This document shows positions 45,168 to 54,407 of a stretch of DNA of 64,000 bases, piece after piece; position 1 is the first letter of the stretch; every line of letters starts with the position of its first letter. Below the pieces are notes generated by a model. That model was not told the DNA's origin. It did no database searches and saw only the letters and a list, made by a program, of their open reading frames with translations. The stretch is from Photobacterium kagoshimensis (lineage in GTDB: Bacteria > Pseudomonadota > Gammaproteobacteria > Enterobacterales > Vibrionaceae). Position numbers and translations under genes: made by a program. Location of the stretch: the NCBI RefSeq assembly GCF_050337045.1, contig NZ_JAKJSO010000012.1:1-64000 (forward strand). Direction: 5' to 3'.

Positions 45168-46730
45168 TTAGCGAAGCATGCCAATCAACATGCTTTGGGT
45201 TTGGTTCATATTGGCAATTTTGCTATCCATACGTGCGTAGTAATCACGTAAGGTGATCGTCTTGGCTTTCATGCGCTCATCAAGCTTTTCACGATCTTCT
45301 TGTAATGTTTTATTGTTGTATTCCAGCTGATCGGTACGCTGATCGTAGATACCACCATTTTTGTGATAGTCATCCAATACCACCAGCATCTTATCCATCA
45401 TGCCTGGCTGAGTATCGGTACCAACGAACAAGTTAGCCACTTGCTCAAAGTCATCTTCGATGGCTTTATCGAGCTTTTTATTGTCGATTTCCAGCACACC
45501 TTTACGGCTGGTGGTAATCCCGAGCTGCGACAAGGTACTAAAGGTTGATGCACCGTATTCATCTGAGATCACACCACGTAAGCGGCTGACCATGCTACGA
45601 ACAGAAGCGTTACCCGATAGGGCTGCCGCACCGTCTTCGCTCGACTTGGTGTAAGTGTTTACGGTTTCGATGATCTTGTTATATTCGTCAACGAAGCTCT
45701 TAATGGTGTCTTTTACACCACTCTGATCCGCTTCTACCTTGACGTTAACGGCACCTACCGCTTTTAAATTCAGGGTCATACCATCAATGGCATTTTCCAT
45801 TTTGTTGCTAGCCGATGTCAGCTTCATCGAGCCAAACATCACTTCCGCATCTTGCGCAGCTTGTAGATTACGTTGACCATTTTCAGGCTTAGTCAGATCG
45901 ACCGTATTATTCTTAGCCGCGAGTCCAGTAACAGATACGGGGCCAATTTTATTTTCAACCCCCGTATCCATCGCATTAAGTACAATACCGACCCCGTCAC
46001 CACTGCGAACCAACGTCGCTTTGACGCTGTCATTTTTCGGGTCGTTATTAATCGCTTTCTGGATTTCGTCGAGCTTCACGCCATCGGTTTGTAAACGTGT
46101 TTTTTCTTTGGCTATACCATCTAGACGACTTTGGTAGCTGTCGTGACGATCTTTGTCGTAATTAGCATGGGTGGGATCGGTCAGCGCCTTTTCCGCTTCG
46201 GCTTTTTCAGCTGGAACGGTTAAGTCATAGCCATGTTTTTTGGCCACCGCTTCAAGCTGGCTGTCGGTTAACTCTTTAGTTTTGGTGTCTTGCGCGGCGA
46301 TTAAATCGGTTTGCAGCTTAGCAATATCAACCGTAATTTCTTTACCCGGCTCACCGAACTTGATCACCCCTTGGGTGAATGTGGCATCAGCACTGGCTTT
46401 AAACAGTTGATCGCGCTGCGCAGTCGCTAACTGCTTCACATCAAACGCATATTCGCCAGCCACTGCATTGGCATCCACCGCCACGCTTAAGAAATCTTCG
46501 TTGCTTAAAATGGCTTTTAGTTTTTCTAATTCTCGTTTTGAGCCAAGATCTTCTACTGTGTCGCGAAAGTTGTTAATGGTGTTCTGAATTTCTTTCAGCG
46601 CTTCCATTTCAGCTTTGTTCATTCCCTCTTGACGGTTCAGCTGATTGTCTTTGGGTGCACGTTCGGCAGCAATGATTGCTTTAATCATTGATTCATAATC
46701 AATACCGGAACCAATACCTGTCATTATCAT
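45168..46730 (-). CDS. lafB: Lateral filament cap protein LafB (FliD-like)
   Basis: The 520-aa hook-associated protein 2 has N-terminal GIGSGIDYESMIKAIIAAER and the C-terminal FliD domain with coiled-coil termini (YNKIIETVNTYTKS). The cap sits at the filament tip and helps flagellin insert. First gene of a run lafBCDEFSTU. A TAAAGTT element about 70 nt upstream of the start resembles a sigma-28 -35. Confidence 0.94.
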   Translation of the reverse strand: MIMTGIGSGIDYESMIKAIIAAERAPKDNQLNRQEGMNKAEMEALKEIQNTINNFRDTVEDLGSKRELEKLKAILSNEDFLSVAVDANAVAGEYAFDVKQLATAQRDQLFKASADATFTQGVIKFGEPGKEITVDIAKLQTDLIAAQDTKTKELTDSQLEAVAKKHGYDLTVPAEKAEAEKALTDPTHANYDKDRHDSYQSRLDGIAKEKTRLQTDGVKLDEIQKAINNDPKNDSVKATLVRSGDGVGIVLNAMDTGVENKIGPVSVTGLAAKNNTVDLTKPENGQRNLQAAQDAEVMFGSMKLTSASNKMENAIDGMTLNLKAVGAVNVKVEADQSGVKDTIKSFVDEYNKIIETVNTYTKSSEDGAAALSGNASVRSMVSRLRGVISDEYGASTFSTLSQLGITTSRKGVLEIDNKKLDKAIEDDFEQVANLFVGTDTQPGMMDKMLVVLDDYHKNGGIYDQRTDQLEYNNKTLQEDREKLDERMKAKTITLRDYYARMDSKIANMNQTQSMLIGMLR

Positions 46731-46863
46731 GCTGTGCTATCTCCATTCAAAAGGGGAATGTGGTAGGAAGCGCCCTATACATAGCCGTATAAAGCAAAGT
46801 TCATACCAACTTTAAGTTGTTGATTTTATTCATTTTGGGTGAATTTCAGGGTTCTGATAAAAA

Positions 46864-46890
46864 TAAAGCGGAAGTATAACTTCCGCTTTA
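46864..46890 (-). terminator. Terminator after lafA
   Basis: A 12-bp stem TAAAGCGGAAGT/ACTTCCGCTTTA with a 3-nt loop is followed on the minus strand by a T-rich tract. It makes the flagellin gene a separate transcript from lafB onward. Confidence 0.85.
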
Positions 46891-46931
46891 TATATTCAGC
46901 GCTGGTTAACGCCCATTGGAGTGGGAAACGA

Positions 46932-48278
46932 TTAACGTAGTAGCTGAGAAACCATGCTTGGCATTTGGTTAGCTTGAGAAAGCACTGTGATACCTGCTTG
47001 CATCATAGTGTTTTGCTTAGTCATGTTTGCAGATTCTGCCGCGATGTCAGCATCCATGATGCGGCCTTTCGCCACAGACATGTTCTCAGAGATGTTGCCA
47101 AGGTTGTTGATAGTTGATTGGAAACGGTTTTGAGTCGCACCAAGATCAGCACGTACAGCACCAACGCTTTCGATCATTTTGTCGATTTCTTGGATAGCCG
47201 TTTCAGAACCAGCAACGCTGTTAACGTTACCTAGTTTAGATGTGTCTAGTGCTGCGCTGTCGACTTTAACGCTGATTACATTACTGTCTGACAATGTTAC
47301 ATTTTTACCAGCAGCTTGTAGCGCAGTGTTCAACGCTGATACATCATTACCTGTATCAGCCAGTGTAGAAAGGCCAGCAGCATCGAAGTGAGCCGCAGTT
47401 GCATCAACAATTGCTTTTGACTCTTCAAATTTAGCCATAAATGCGCGTTCATCTTTGCTACCCGCATCCGCTAGATCCGCCATGTTAACTTTAACTTTAG
47501 TACCATCAGTACCATCAGAAATAGTTACTGCAGCGCTGTCCAGACCCATATCTTTTAGTAGGTCTTCAACATTCTTTTTCGTTGCAGCTGCATTAGCACC
47601 TTGCAAACTTGTAGGAATAGCTACTTCTTTGTCAGCGCCTTTCGAACCAGCAAGTTCAGTATGCATTGAACCCATCATGGTAGAGATGTCTTTCAGCTTC
47701 ATCATATCAGCTGGAGTACCAGTATCTAATGAACCTAAACCAGCTGAACGCAGTGCTTCACCCACCATCTTTTCAGCGCCATCTTTCGTCGCTGCTTTTA
47801 CATCACCAACTGGATTAACATCAGCACCGACTTGGAAGTCAACACCTTTGTTTAGCTTATCAAACAGGCTCTCACCTTTACCGTAAGTGGTTGTGTCTTG
47901 GATACGGCTTAGTTCTTTGCCCATCGCTTGGAATTCTTTGTCCAGTGCAGCACGGTCAGAATCTGAGTTAGTACCGTTTTTAGATTGCACAGACAGGTCA
48001 CGCATACGTTGTAGGATGTTAGTGTACTCTTGCAGTGCACCTTCAGCCGTTTGTGACATAGAGATGCCATCGTTCGCGTTGCGTTGTGCTACTTTAAGAC
48101 CGTTAACTTGAGAGTCCATACGGTTTGCGATTTGTAGGCCAGCAGCATCGTCTGATGCACTGTTAATGCGAAGACCTGTAGATAGGCGTTGTAGTGAAGA
48201 ATTAAGTGAACCTTGAGTGCTAGTAAGGTTACGCTGTGCATTCATTGATGCAAAGTTAGTGTTGATGGTCATTGCCAT
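46932..48278 (-). CDS. lafA: Lateral flagellin LafA
   Basis: The 448-aa flagellin has conserved D0/D1 ends (INTNFASMNAQRNLTSTQ; LSTGLRINSASDDAAGLQIA at the N-terminus, and NMTKQNTMMQAGITVLSQAN at the C-terminus) around a variable centre of about 230 residues rich in Asp, Ala, Thr and Lys. It is considerably longer than the lateral flagellins of about 280-310 residues that I know from other vibrios. Only one flagellin gene is in the cluster. AGAGGA precedes the start. Confidence 0.95.
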   Translation of the reverse strand: MAMTINTNFASMNAQRNLTSTQGSLNSSLQRLSTGLRINSASDDAAGLQIANRMDSQVNGLKVAQRNANDGISMSQTAEGALQEYTNILQRMRDLSVQSKNGTNSDSDRAALDKEFQAMGKELSRIQDTTTYGKGESLFDKLNKGVDFQVGADVNPVGDVKAATKDGAEKMVGEALRSAGLGSLDTGTPADMMKLKDISTMMGSMHTELAGSKGADKEVAIPTSLQGANAAATKKNVEDLLKDMGLDSAAVTISDGTDGTKVKVNMADLADAGSKDERAFMAKFEESKAIVDATAAHFDAAGLSTLADTGNDVSALNTALQAAGKNVTLSDSNVISVKVDSAALDTSKLGNVNSVAGSETAIQEIDKMIESVGAVRADLGATQNRFQSTINNLGNISENMSVAKGRIMDADIAAESANMTKQNTMMQAGITVLSQANQMPSMVSQLLR

Positions 48279-48483
48279 GAGAGCAGTCCTCTATGTAATA
48301 GTGTTCCACAGTGCCGCCATACGGCAATGGGCTCGGTTGTTACTTTTTCAGAGCGACCCACTTTTTACGCTTCTTAAGTATTTTTTTTACTTTATTTCGC
48401 GGTGTGACCTTACTGCGAAGAAATACTGATTTTTGCCCACAAATCAGTATTCACTCACATGCTTATTACTAACTCACAGGCAC
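48279..48483 (-). promoter_or_regulatory. lafA upstream region
   Basis: This stretch should hold the flagellin promoter. A weak sigma-28-like pair (TAAC about 13 nt before GCCGTATG) lies at 48318-48346, but GCCG there is also one arm of the small hairpin TGCCG/CGGCA. A longer A-rich leader precedes it. No gene is seen. Confidence 0.35.
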
Positions 48484-48508
48484 AAAAAAAGCGGGATAAT
48501 CCCGCTTT
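48484..48508 (-). terminator. Terminator after lafW
   Basis: A stem GCGGGA/TCCCGC with a 3-nt loop, flanked by AAA/TTT, is followed by seven T residues on the minus strand. Confidence 0.85.
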
Positions 48509-48578
48509 CTATTGGCTTGCAGCTTGCCTTGCTGTGTCTTTATCATCTTAGTTCAAAACCAAGATAAATCACCAAATA

Positions 48579-49664
48579 CTAAGGTTCTAACAAAGCCACC
48601 ACGTTATGACGCGTCGCATTGGCTTGCGCCAATAATGTCGGTACCGCATTTTCTATGAGCTGAAGCGATACATCTTGCGGCGCTTCCATCCAGCTGGCTT
48701 CGATTTCGCCTTGCTGATTAACAAGGCCAGATTTCAAACTGTTGGTCCGCACGATACGTTCTAGATCGGCGCCCACTTGCTGCTGAACTTGATCAATTTG
48801 GCTCAGTGCTTGCTGCACTTTTTGTAGCATGCGCTCGATATCGGCCAGCGCTTTTCGTGACTGTTGCGGTTTAGCAAACTCTAGCGCTTCAGGTTCTGTT
48901 GCTTGCTTATCGTGCGACTCAAGCCGTGCTTTAATCGGGTTCCCCGATGGCAAGATTTGACCGCCGCCAGAGACCCACACCCCTTTGCGAATATTGACCC
49001 ACTCGGCTTTATCAACCGTGAAAGCCATATCGCCAAACTTATCAACCCCGACTTGAATACCGCGTGGCGCTAACGCCCGATCCAACTTATTGGCAATTTC
49101 ATGGCTGTTTTCATCGGATTCAATCAAGGCACGCACAGAAGATGGCGAACCTGATTCAAACTGAAAACGCACAATCTCATCTTGGTTACGCAAGGTATTT
49201 AAGCGCAGGCCTTTGATCCCGAATTGTTCCGTTTGTTGTACGCCGTCTAATCGCGGGGTCAAATCATGGTGCAGGACGGGGTCACCTTGGTATTTCGCTT
49301 CACGGGTTAGCTTGGCCAACTTACCTTTTAACTGGTGCAGCGATTGCTGAAGCTGGTCACGCTTGCCTTCTTGGCTACTCAAGGAACGACGCGCCACTTG
49401 GCGCAGCTGATTTAACAGTTCGCTGGCATCACGCAAGGCTTTTTGGGCAGTTTGCGCTTGAGCAGCTTGGTTATGCGCTAAGGTAGTTTGAGTCAATAAA
49501 CTGCGGGGCTTACCCGTTAAGCTCGATTGCTGCTGCTCTTGGCGAGATTTTTTCTCGGATACACGACTGACCGCAGCGACGGGTTGTTGCTGAGCAATGC
49601 GTTCAGGTTGGGTACTGTCACCACTACGAAGGGTATTGGGACTCGAAGAAATTTGGTTAACCAA
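48579..49664 (-). CDS. lafW: Hook-associated/flagellin-like protein (LafW position)
   Basis: The 361-aa protein lies between flgL and lafA, where lateral systems encode LafW. Its N-terminal third is Gln/Ser-rich and helical. A middle region (GIQVGVDKFGDMAFTVDKAE) resembles a flagellin-like beta domain, and the C-terminus LAQANATRHNVVALLEP echoes the flagellin end. It may be a hook-associated or minor filament protein. TTG start behind AGAGG. No lafZ-like regulator gene is seen beside it. Confidence 0.65.
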   Translation of the reverse strand: MVNQISSSPNTLRSGDSTQPERIAQQQPVAAVSRVSEKKSRQEQQQSSLTGKPRSLLTQTTLAHNQAAQAQTAQKALRDASELLNQLRQVARRSLSSQEGKRDQLQQSLHQLKGKLAKLTREAKYQGDPVLHHDLTPRLDGVQQTEQFGIKGLRLNTLRNQDEIVRFQFESGSPSSVRALIESDENSHEIANKLDRALAPRGIQVGVDKFGDMAFTVDKAEWVNIRKGVWVSGGGQILPSGNPIKARLESHDKQATEPEALEFAKPQQSRKALADIERMLQKVQQALSQIDQVQQQVGADLERIVRTNSLKSGLVNQQGEIEASWMEAPQDVSLQLIENAVPTLLAQANATRHNVVALLEP

Positions 49665-49774
49665 GGCGGCCTCTTTAACTCATTACATCGCCCTGAATCA
49701 CAGCGTTCTTCTGTTATTCAGGGCAATAAACATCAAACCTATGTAGGCAAATCACAGACTCACCCACAGAGGCA

Positions 49775-50689
49775 TTACATCAATTTAAACAGCGATAAAT
49801 TTTGTACTTTGCTGTACGTCATTTGGGTCGCTTGCAGCGCAGCCATTTGAGTATTGAGCTCTAAAATCGCTTGGCTGTAGTCTAAATCTTTCACATCGCC
49901 GATCAGTTTATCATTGATGAGCTTATTATCATCATGCGAACCTGAAATCATGGTCAATGAATTTTGCTGACCACCGACATCGGTTAACGCCCCATTGAGC
50001 GATGACAAGGTACTTTTAATGTCGGTTTGCGCTTGCGTCACACTGCTAGTAAGGTTACTACCATCAACAGCAGGGTTACGCAGATCATTGATCACGCTAT
50101 CTAGGGTATTGAAAATATTGTCACTGCCATTAGAGAACATCACATCAGCAGTCTGGTTCGCTGGAATCGACATCGATTCGGCAACCTGTACTTCACGCTG
50201 ATCGCTGTTACCTTGGTAAACATATTTACCTGTAGCAGGATCTTTCACGATCGGTTGAGTATCGGTTTTGGTGCCAGCAAAAATATAATCACCGTTAGGG
50301 TTCTTACTGTTCGCGATATCCGTTAGCTGCCCCAAAATGCCATCCAACTCGGTTGCAATGGCTTCGCGGCCTTCCATGGTGCTATTGCTGGCATTCAGTA
50401 CGCCTGTTACCAATTCTTGGGCACGCAATACCGCAGTATTTGAGGCGTCAAGGTGCGATTCAGTCTGACCAAGCTGGGTCTTTAAGTTCGAGATATTCTT
50501 TTTAAACTGCGAAATATCCGCTTGCTCACGATCCAGCATCATCAGCTGTACGGCACCAAGCGGATCATCCGATGGCTTCAGCATCCGCTCGCCAGAGTTA
50601 AGCTGAATAAAGGTCTTGTTTACACCTGTTGTCGAGCTCTGCATGCTGCTCAACATGATGTTGTTCATTTGCGATGTGCTTATCCGCAT
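49775..50689 (-). CDS. flgL: Flagellar hook-associated protein 3 FlgL (lateral)
   Basis: The 304-aa hook-filament junction protein has the flagellin-related start MRISTSQMNNIMLSSMQ and LNSGERMLKPSDDPLGAVQ, and a C-terminal coiled coil (LNTQMAALQATQMTYSKVQN). It follows flgK by 27 nt. Confidence 0.95.
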   Translation of the reverse strand: MRISTSQMNNIMLSSMQSSTTGVNKTFIQLNSGERMLKPSDDPLGAVQLMMLDREQADISQFKKNISNLKTQLGQTESHLDASNTAVLRAQELVTGVLNASNSTMEGREAIATELDGILGQLTDIANSKNPNGDYIFAGTKTDTQPIVKDPATGKYVYQGNSDQREVQVAESMSIPANQTADVMFSNGSDNIFNTLDSVINDLRNPAVDGSNLTSSVTQAQTDIKSTLSSLNGALTDVGGQQNSLTMISGSHDDNKLINDKLIGDVKDLDYSQAILELNTQMAALQATQMTYSKVQNLSLFKLM

Positions 50690-50716
50690 AATTCAATCCT
50701 GCTTGGGTATTATTAA

Positions 50717-52123
50717 TTAGCGGAACATCGACAAGGTGACATCAAACAGCTGTTGAGCGGTTGAAATCACTTGCGCATTCGCTTGGTACATTTGGGTATA
50801 GGTCATAATGCTGGCCGCTTCCTCATCGAGGTTGACGCCACTTTTACTATCACGTTCGCCTTGTGCCTGTTTCACTAAGGCCTCAGAGGCTTTAGTATCC
50901 GCTTCAAGCTGCGCTGTTTTGATCGCCCAGTCACCGGTTAAACCCGTGTAGTTGCTGTAAATCGACTTGCCATTCAGCTTATCAATCGTCAGTTCATAGT
51001 TTTTCAGCGCTTCAGGTGACAGCTTGCTCTTATCAACATCCACTGGGGCATTTTTAAGTTCAATTAAGCCCTTTAGGTTGTCACTGTTACCCGGTTCATC
51101 GGCCGCAGAGGAAAACGCGAGTTGCTTAGGATCATCCACCAATAAGGTTAATTTAGCCGCCGCGCCTTCTACGCTATCCACGCCGCCGAAAACGGCTTTA
51201 CCCGCTTCGCCGTTTAAGTCAAAACCTTGCTGATGCTTTTCGTTAAACTCAGTGGCAAAGCTATACGCCATGACATCCAACTCACGGCGTAAGCCTGCCA
51301 GTTCGTTGTCACGGTAATCCACTAAGCCGCCGATAGTGCCGCCCAAGTTGTCATCGAGCGCCAAATTGGTATCGCCACGTTTAAGCACTAGCTCGCCATT
51401 GTGATCTTGGCTCAATTGGCTCGCGGTGGTACCGCTAACCAGCGTTTGCCCTTTGGCCATAGTGACAGTCACAGTGCCATCATCATGGTAGGTTGGATTA
51501 ACATCCATCATTGATGATAACTGGCGGATCGCTTCGTCACGCGCATCAAGCAGGCTGCTTGCCGCTTCGCTGTTACCACCGACATCGCGAATACTGCTGT
51601 TCAGGCTGGCAATGCTCGCCATCAAGGTATTGGCATCGGTAAGCGATGCATCTAACTGACCTTTAACCTGCTTTTCTTGGCTATCAAGTTGAGTGCTTAA
51701 ATTATTAAAGCGCTGCACCATCGATTTGCTTTCACTGACAATCGTCTGGCGATAAGCAATATCTTGAGGCTTGGAAGATGCTTCGTTTAAGCTCGCGTAG
51801 AAACGGTCTAAACCAGTACTGATTGAAGTACTTTTATTGTTTAATACCGTTTCCGTTTTTTGCATGTACTGCGAGCTAATTGCGTTGTAGCCCCATGAGC
51901 CACGCTGACGGTATATCTGCTGATTAAGGTAATTATCCGCCATGCGTTCAACATTACTCACGCCAACGCCTGCGCCACTATTATTCGCGCCAGTTACCGC
52001 ACCAAAGCCTACACGTTGGCGGCTATAACCTGGGGTCATCACGTTAGAAACGTTGTGGGCTGTCACTGAAAGGCCTGCGTTCGCAGCATTCATGCCGGAC
52101 AAGCCGATATTAATCAAACTCAT
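50717..52123 (-). CDS. flgK: Flagellar hook-associated protein 1 FlgK (lateral)
   Basis: The 468-aa protein forms the hook-side junction layer. It has the rod/hook N-terminal motif NIGLSGMNAANAGLSVTAHN and the C-terminal INLDEEAASIMTYTQMYQAN type of ending (VNLDEEAASIMTYTQMYQAN). It overlaps flgJ by four bases. Confidence 0.95.
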   Translation of the reverse strand: MSLINIGLSGMNAANAGLSVTAHNVSNVMTPGYSRQRVGFGAVTGANNSGAGVGVSNVERMADNYLNQQIYRQRGSWGYNAISSQYMQKTETVLNNKSTSISTGLDRFYASLNEASSKPQDIAYRQTIVSESKSMVQRFNNLSTQLDSQEKQVKGQLDASLTDANTLMASIASLNSSIRDVGGNSEAASSLLDARDEAIRQLSSMMDVNPTYHDDGTVTVTMAKGQTLVSGTTASQLSQDHNGELVLKRGDTNLALDDNLGGTIGGLVDYRDNELAGLRRELDVMAYSFATEFNEKHQQGFDLNGEAGKAVFGGVDSVEGAAAKLTLLVDDPKQLAFSSAADEPGNSDNLKGLIELKNAPVDVDKSKLSPEALKNYELTIDKLNGKSIYSNYTGLTGDWAIKTAQLEADTKASEALVKQAQGERDSKSGVNLDEEAASIMTYTQMYQANAQVISTAQQLFDVTLSMFR

Positions 52124-52629
52124 AACTCTTCGTCATCCATCTGGATTTTCAAATGCTGCGACAGCGGAGTAGTATTTCCCCACCAGTGTGGCAACTTAAC
52201 CTGATTACCGGATTGCAATGTGCCGTCATTCGCTGGGCTAAAGCTCCCCGCTAACGATTCAATCGGTGTCTGTTGATTAACAGCGACCGCCTGTGGCTGT
52301 GGCTTAAATGCTTCGTGCTGGCCCAATTGTTTGATCAGCATGTCAGAAATGCCCATGCTCTGTTGCTGGCTCATTTCGACCGCAATTTGGCTGTCGTACA
52401 TTTCACGGTAAAACTTCTGCTGTTTGCTATTAAACAGCGAATCTTCACCATCATTCATCGACTCCGACGCTTTACGCATGTGGCGTAATACCGTTTGCAA
52501 AAACACCGCTTCAAACTGATTGGCAGCCTGCTGTAGCGCTTGCGTTTTATCGGGGTTTGTTGTGATTTTATTTAGTTCACTCATGTCGTTATACAAGGCT
52601 GAGTGTTGCTCGTTATCAATCGCTTTCAT
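52120..52629 (-). CDS. flgJ: Rod-binding protein FlgJ (lateral), no muramidase domain
   Basis: The 169-aa protein contains only the rod-binding domain (QAANQFEAVFLQTVLRHMRK and DSQIAVEMSQQQSMGISDML). Typical gammaproteobacterial FlgJ is about 300 aa with a C-terminal peptidoglycan hydrolase; that half is absent here, and the frame runs directly into flgK. Rod passage through the wall would need a hydrolase from elsewhere, perhaps the polar system. Confidence 0.9.
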   Translation of the reverse strand: MKAIDNEQHSALYNDMSELNKITTNPDKTQALQQAANQFEAVFLQTVLRHMRKASESMNDGEDSLFNSKQQKFYREMYDSQIAVEMSQQQSMGISDMLIKQLGQHEAFKPQPQAVAVNQQTPIESLAGSFSPANDGTLQSGNQVKLPHWWGNTTPLSQHLKIQMDDEEL

Positions 52630-53738
52630 TACAGAATTACCAACTCACCATCCAGTGCTCCCGATTCATCCAGCGCGATAAGAATCGACATCAGATCATT
52701 GGGAGAGGCACCTAAACTGTTTACTGCATCAACAATACTTTGTAGCGATGTCCCTTGGTTACCTTCAGGCCAAATAAAGACTTTGCCGCGCTCTTGATCA
52801 ATCGATACATCCGATGATGGCGTGACAGTCGTATTACCATTACTGAATGCATTAGGCTGACTGACATTGTAGTTTTCCACCACGCTAACCGTTAAGTTGC
52901 CGTGACTGACAGCTGCGGTATGCACTCGCACATCTTTACCCACCACAATCGTGCCTGTGCGAGCATTAAAGACCACGCGATCCAATTTCTTCTGCTGAGC
53001 AACGTCGAGGTTTTCTAGCATGGCTAAAAAAGTCACCCGTTGGCTCGCTTTATGTGGCGCACGCACACGGATCCGAGCATGGCTTTCCGCCATTGCCACT
53101 TCAGGGCCAAATACGCGGTTAATTTCTTTTTCGATGTTACGGGCGGTATTAAAGCCCGGCACTTTTAAGTTCAAAATGACATCGGTCGAGGTTAAGAACG
53201 ACGACGGAATTTCACGCTCAATGATCCCGCCATTTGGAATTAATCCAGCCGTTGGAATGTTGATGGTGATCCCTGTACCGCTATTGCCTTGCGCGTTAAC
53301 ACCGCCCACCACTAAGTTGCCTTGTGCCATCGCATAGATTTGGCCATCGACACCTTTTAGCGGCGTGAGCAATAACGTACCGCCACGCAAACTTTTAGCA
53401 TCACCGATTGACGACACGGTGATATCCAGCGATTGACCTTTACCAGCCAATGCTGGAATAGAGGCATTCACCGCAACCGCGGCCACGTTTTTCAATTTAG
53501 GGTCAACGTTGGCAGGCAGCTGCACCCCAAATTGGCTCAGCATGTTTTTAACCGATTGTGAGGTGAATTTGGTTTGGTTTTTATCACCCGTACCACTTAA
53601 ACCAACGACCAAGCCATAGCCCACTAACTGGTTTTCCCTGATCCCTTGGATATCGACCAAGCTTAGCAGTGGACGCGCAGATGCCAACAAGGGGCACAAC
53701 ACTAAACCTGCGGCAAAAAGAATATGTTTTAAAGTCAT
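52629..53738 (-). CDS. flgI: Flagellar P-ring protein FlgI (lateral)
   Basis: The 369-aa protein has a signal peptide (MTLKHILFAAGLVLCPLLAS) and the FlgI start VDIQGIRENQLVGYGLVVGL. It assembles the periplasmic P ring around the rod. The chosen ATG overlaps the flgH stop (TAATG); an upstream start would add five residues ahead of the signal peptide. Confidence 0.96.
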   Translation of the reverse strand: MTLKHILFAAGLVLCPLLASARPLLSLVDIQGIRENQLVGYGLVVGLSGTGDKNQTKFTSQSVKNMLSQFGVQLPANVDPKLKNVAAVAVNASIPALAGKGQSLDITVSSIGDAKSLRGGTLLLTPLKGVDGQIYAMAQGNLVVGGVNAQGNSGTGITINIPTAGLIPNGGIIEREIPSSFLTSTDVILNLKVPGFNTARNIEKEINRVFGPEVAMAESHARIRVRAPHKASQRVTFLAMLENLDVAQQKKLDRVVFNARTGTIVVGKDVRVHTAAVSHGNLTVSVVENYNVSQPNAFSNGNTTVTPSSDVSIDQERGKVFIWPEGNQGTSLQSIVDAVNSLGASPNDLMSILIALDESGALDGELVIL

Positions 53739-54397
53739 TAGATCGGGAACCATGAGCTGTTAAAGAATCGAGAAAGCCAGCCAGCTTCATTCGCATCGGC
53801 CAATGTGCCTCGACCTGAATAGGTAATGCGCGCATCGCCTAAACGCTGCGAAGAAATACGGTTAGAGCCGTCGATGTCATCGACACGAGCCAACCCTGAT
53901 AAACGAATATATTCATCACCTTGGTTAAGCTTGAGCCACTTTTCACCACGCACCCGCAATACGCCGTTTGGCATCACTTCGGATACCAAAACTGTGATGC
54001 TGCCGCTTAATGAGTTTTGCTGCGAACTTGATGATGCGCCTTTAAAATCACGGTCACCTTTCAGTGAAAACTCACCTTCAGGATAAACGGTGCCAGCGAT
54101 CTTAGGGACACTAATGCCTGTATTACTTTCCTTACCAAATGACGTGCCTGCTTTTTTACTTGAGCGCGTTTGCTCATCCAACACCACAGTTAGAATATCG
54201 CCAGTGCGAAATGCACGGCGATCTTGGAACAACGCCATGCCATAGCTGGCATTGAATAAACTGCCATCTTTGTCGGGCGTAAACGTTGGATAATTGGTAT
54301 AAGGCACCTCTTCGGGTGGCTGACGATCAACCACACTAGAGACTGGGGCGCACCCCGTCATCACCAATGCAGCCAAAAGAAAAATAATGCGCATCAT
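53738..54397 (-). CDS. flgH: Flagellar L-ring lipoprotein FlgH (lateral)
   Basis: The 219-aa lipoprotein has the lipobox LVMTGC near residue 16 and forms the outer-membrane L ring. Motifs RTGDILTVVLDEQTRSSKKA and NGVLRVRGEKWLKLNQG are family-typical. The ATG at 54397 puts the lipobox at the usual distance; an earlier start in flgG would not. Confidence 0.96.
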   Translation of the reverse strand: MMRIIFLLAALVMTGCAPVSSVVDRQPPEEVPYTNYPTFTPDKDGSLFNASYGMALFQDRRAFRTGDILTVVLDEQTRSSKKAGTSFGKESNTGISVPKIAGTVYPEGEFSLKGDRDFKGASSSSQQNSLSGSITVLVSEVMPNGVLRVRGEKWLKLNQGDEYIRLSGLARVDDIDGSNRISSQRLGDARITYSGRGTLADANEAGWLSRFFNSSWFPI

Positions 54398-54407
54398 CGC
54401 CTTACCC

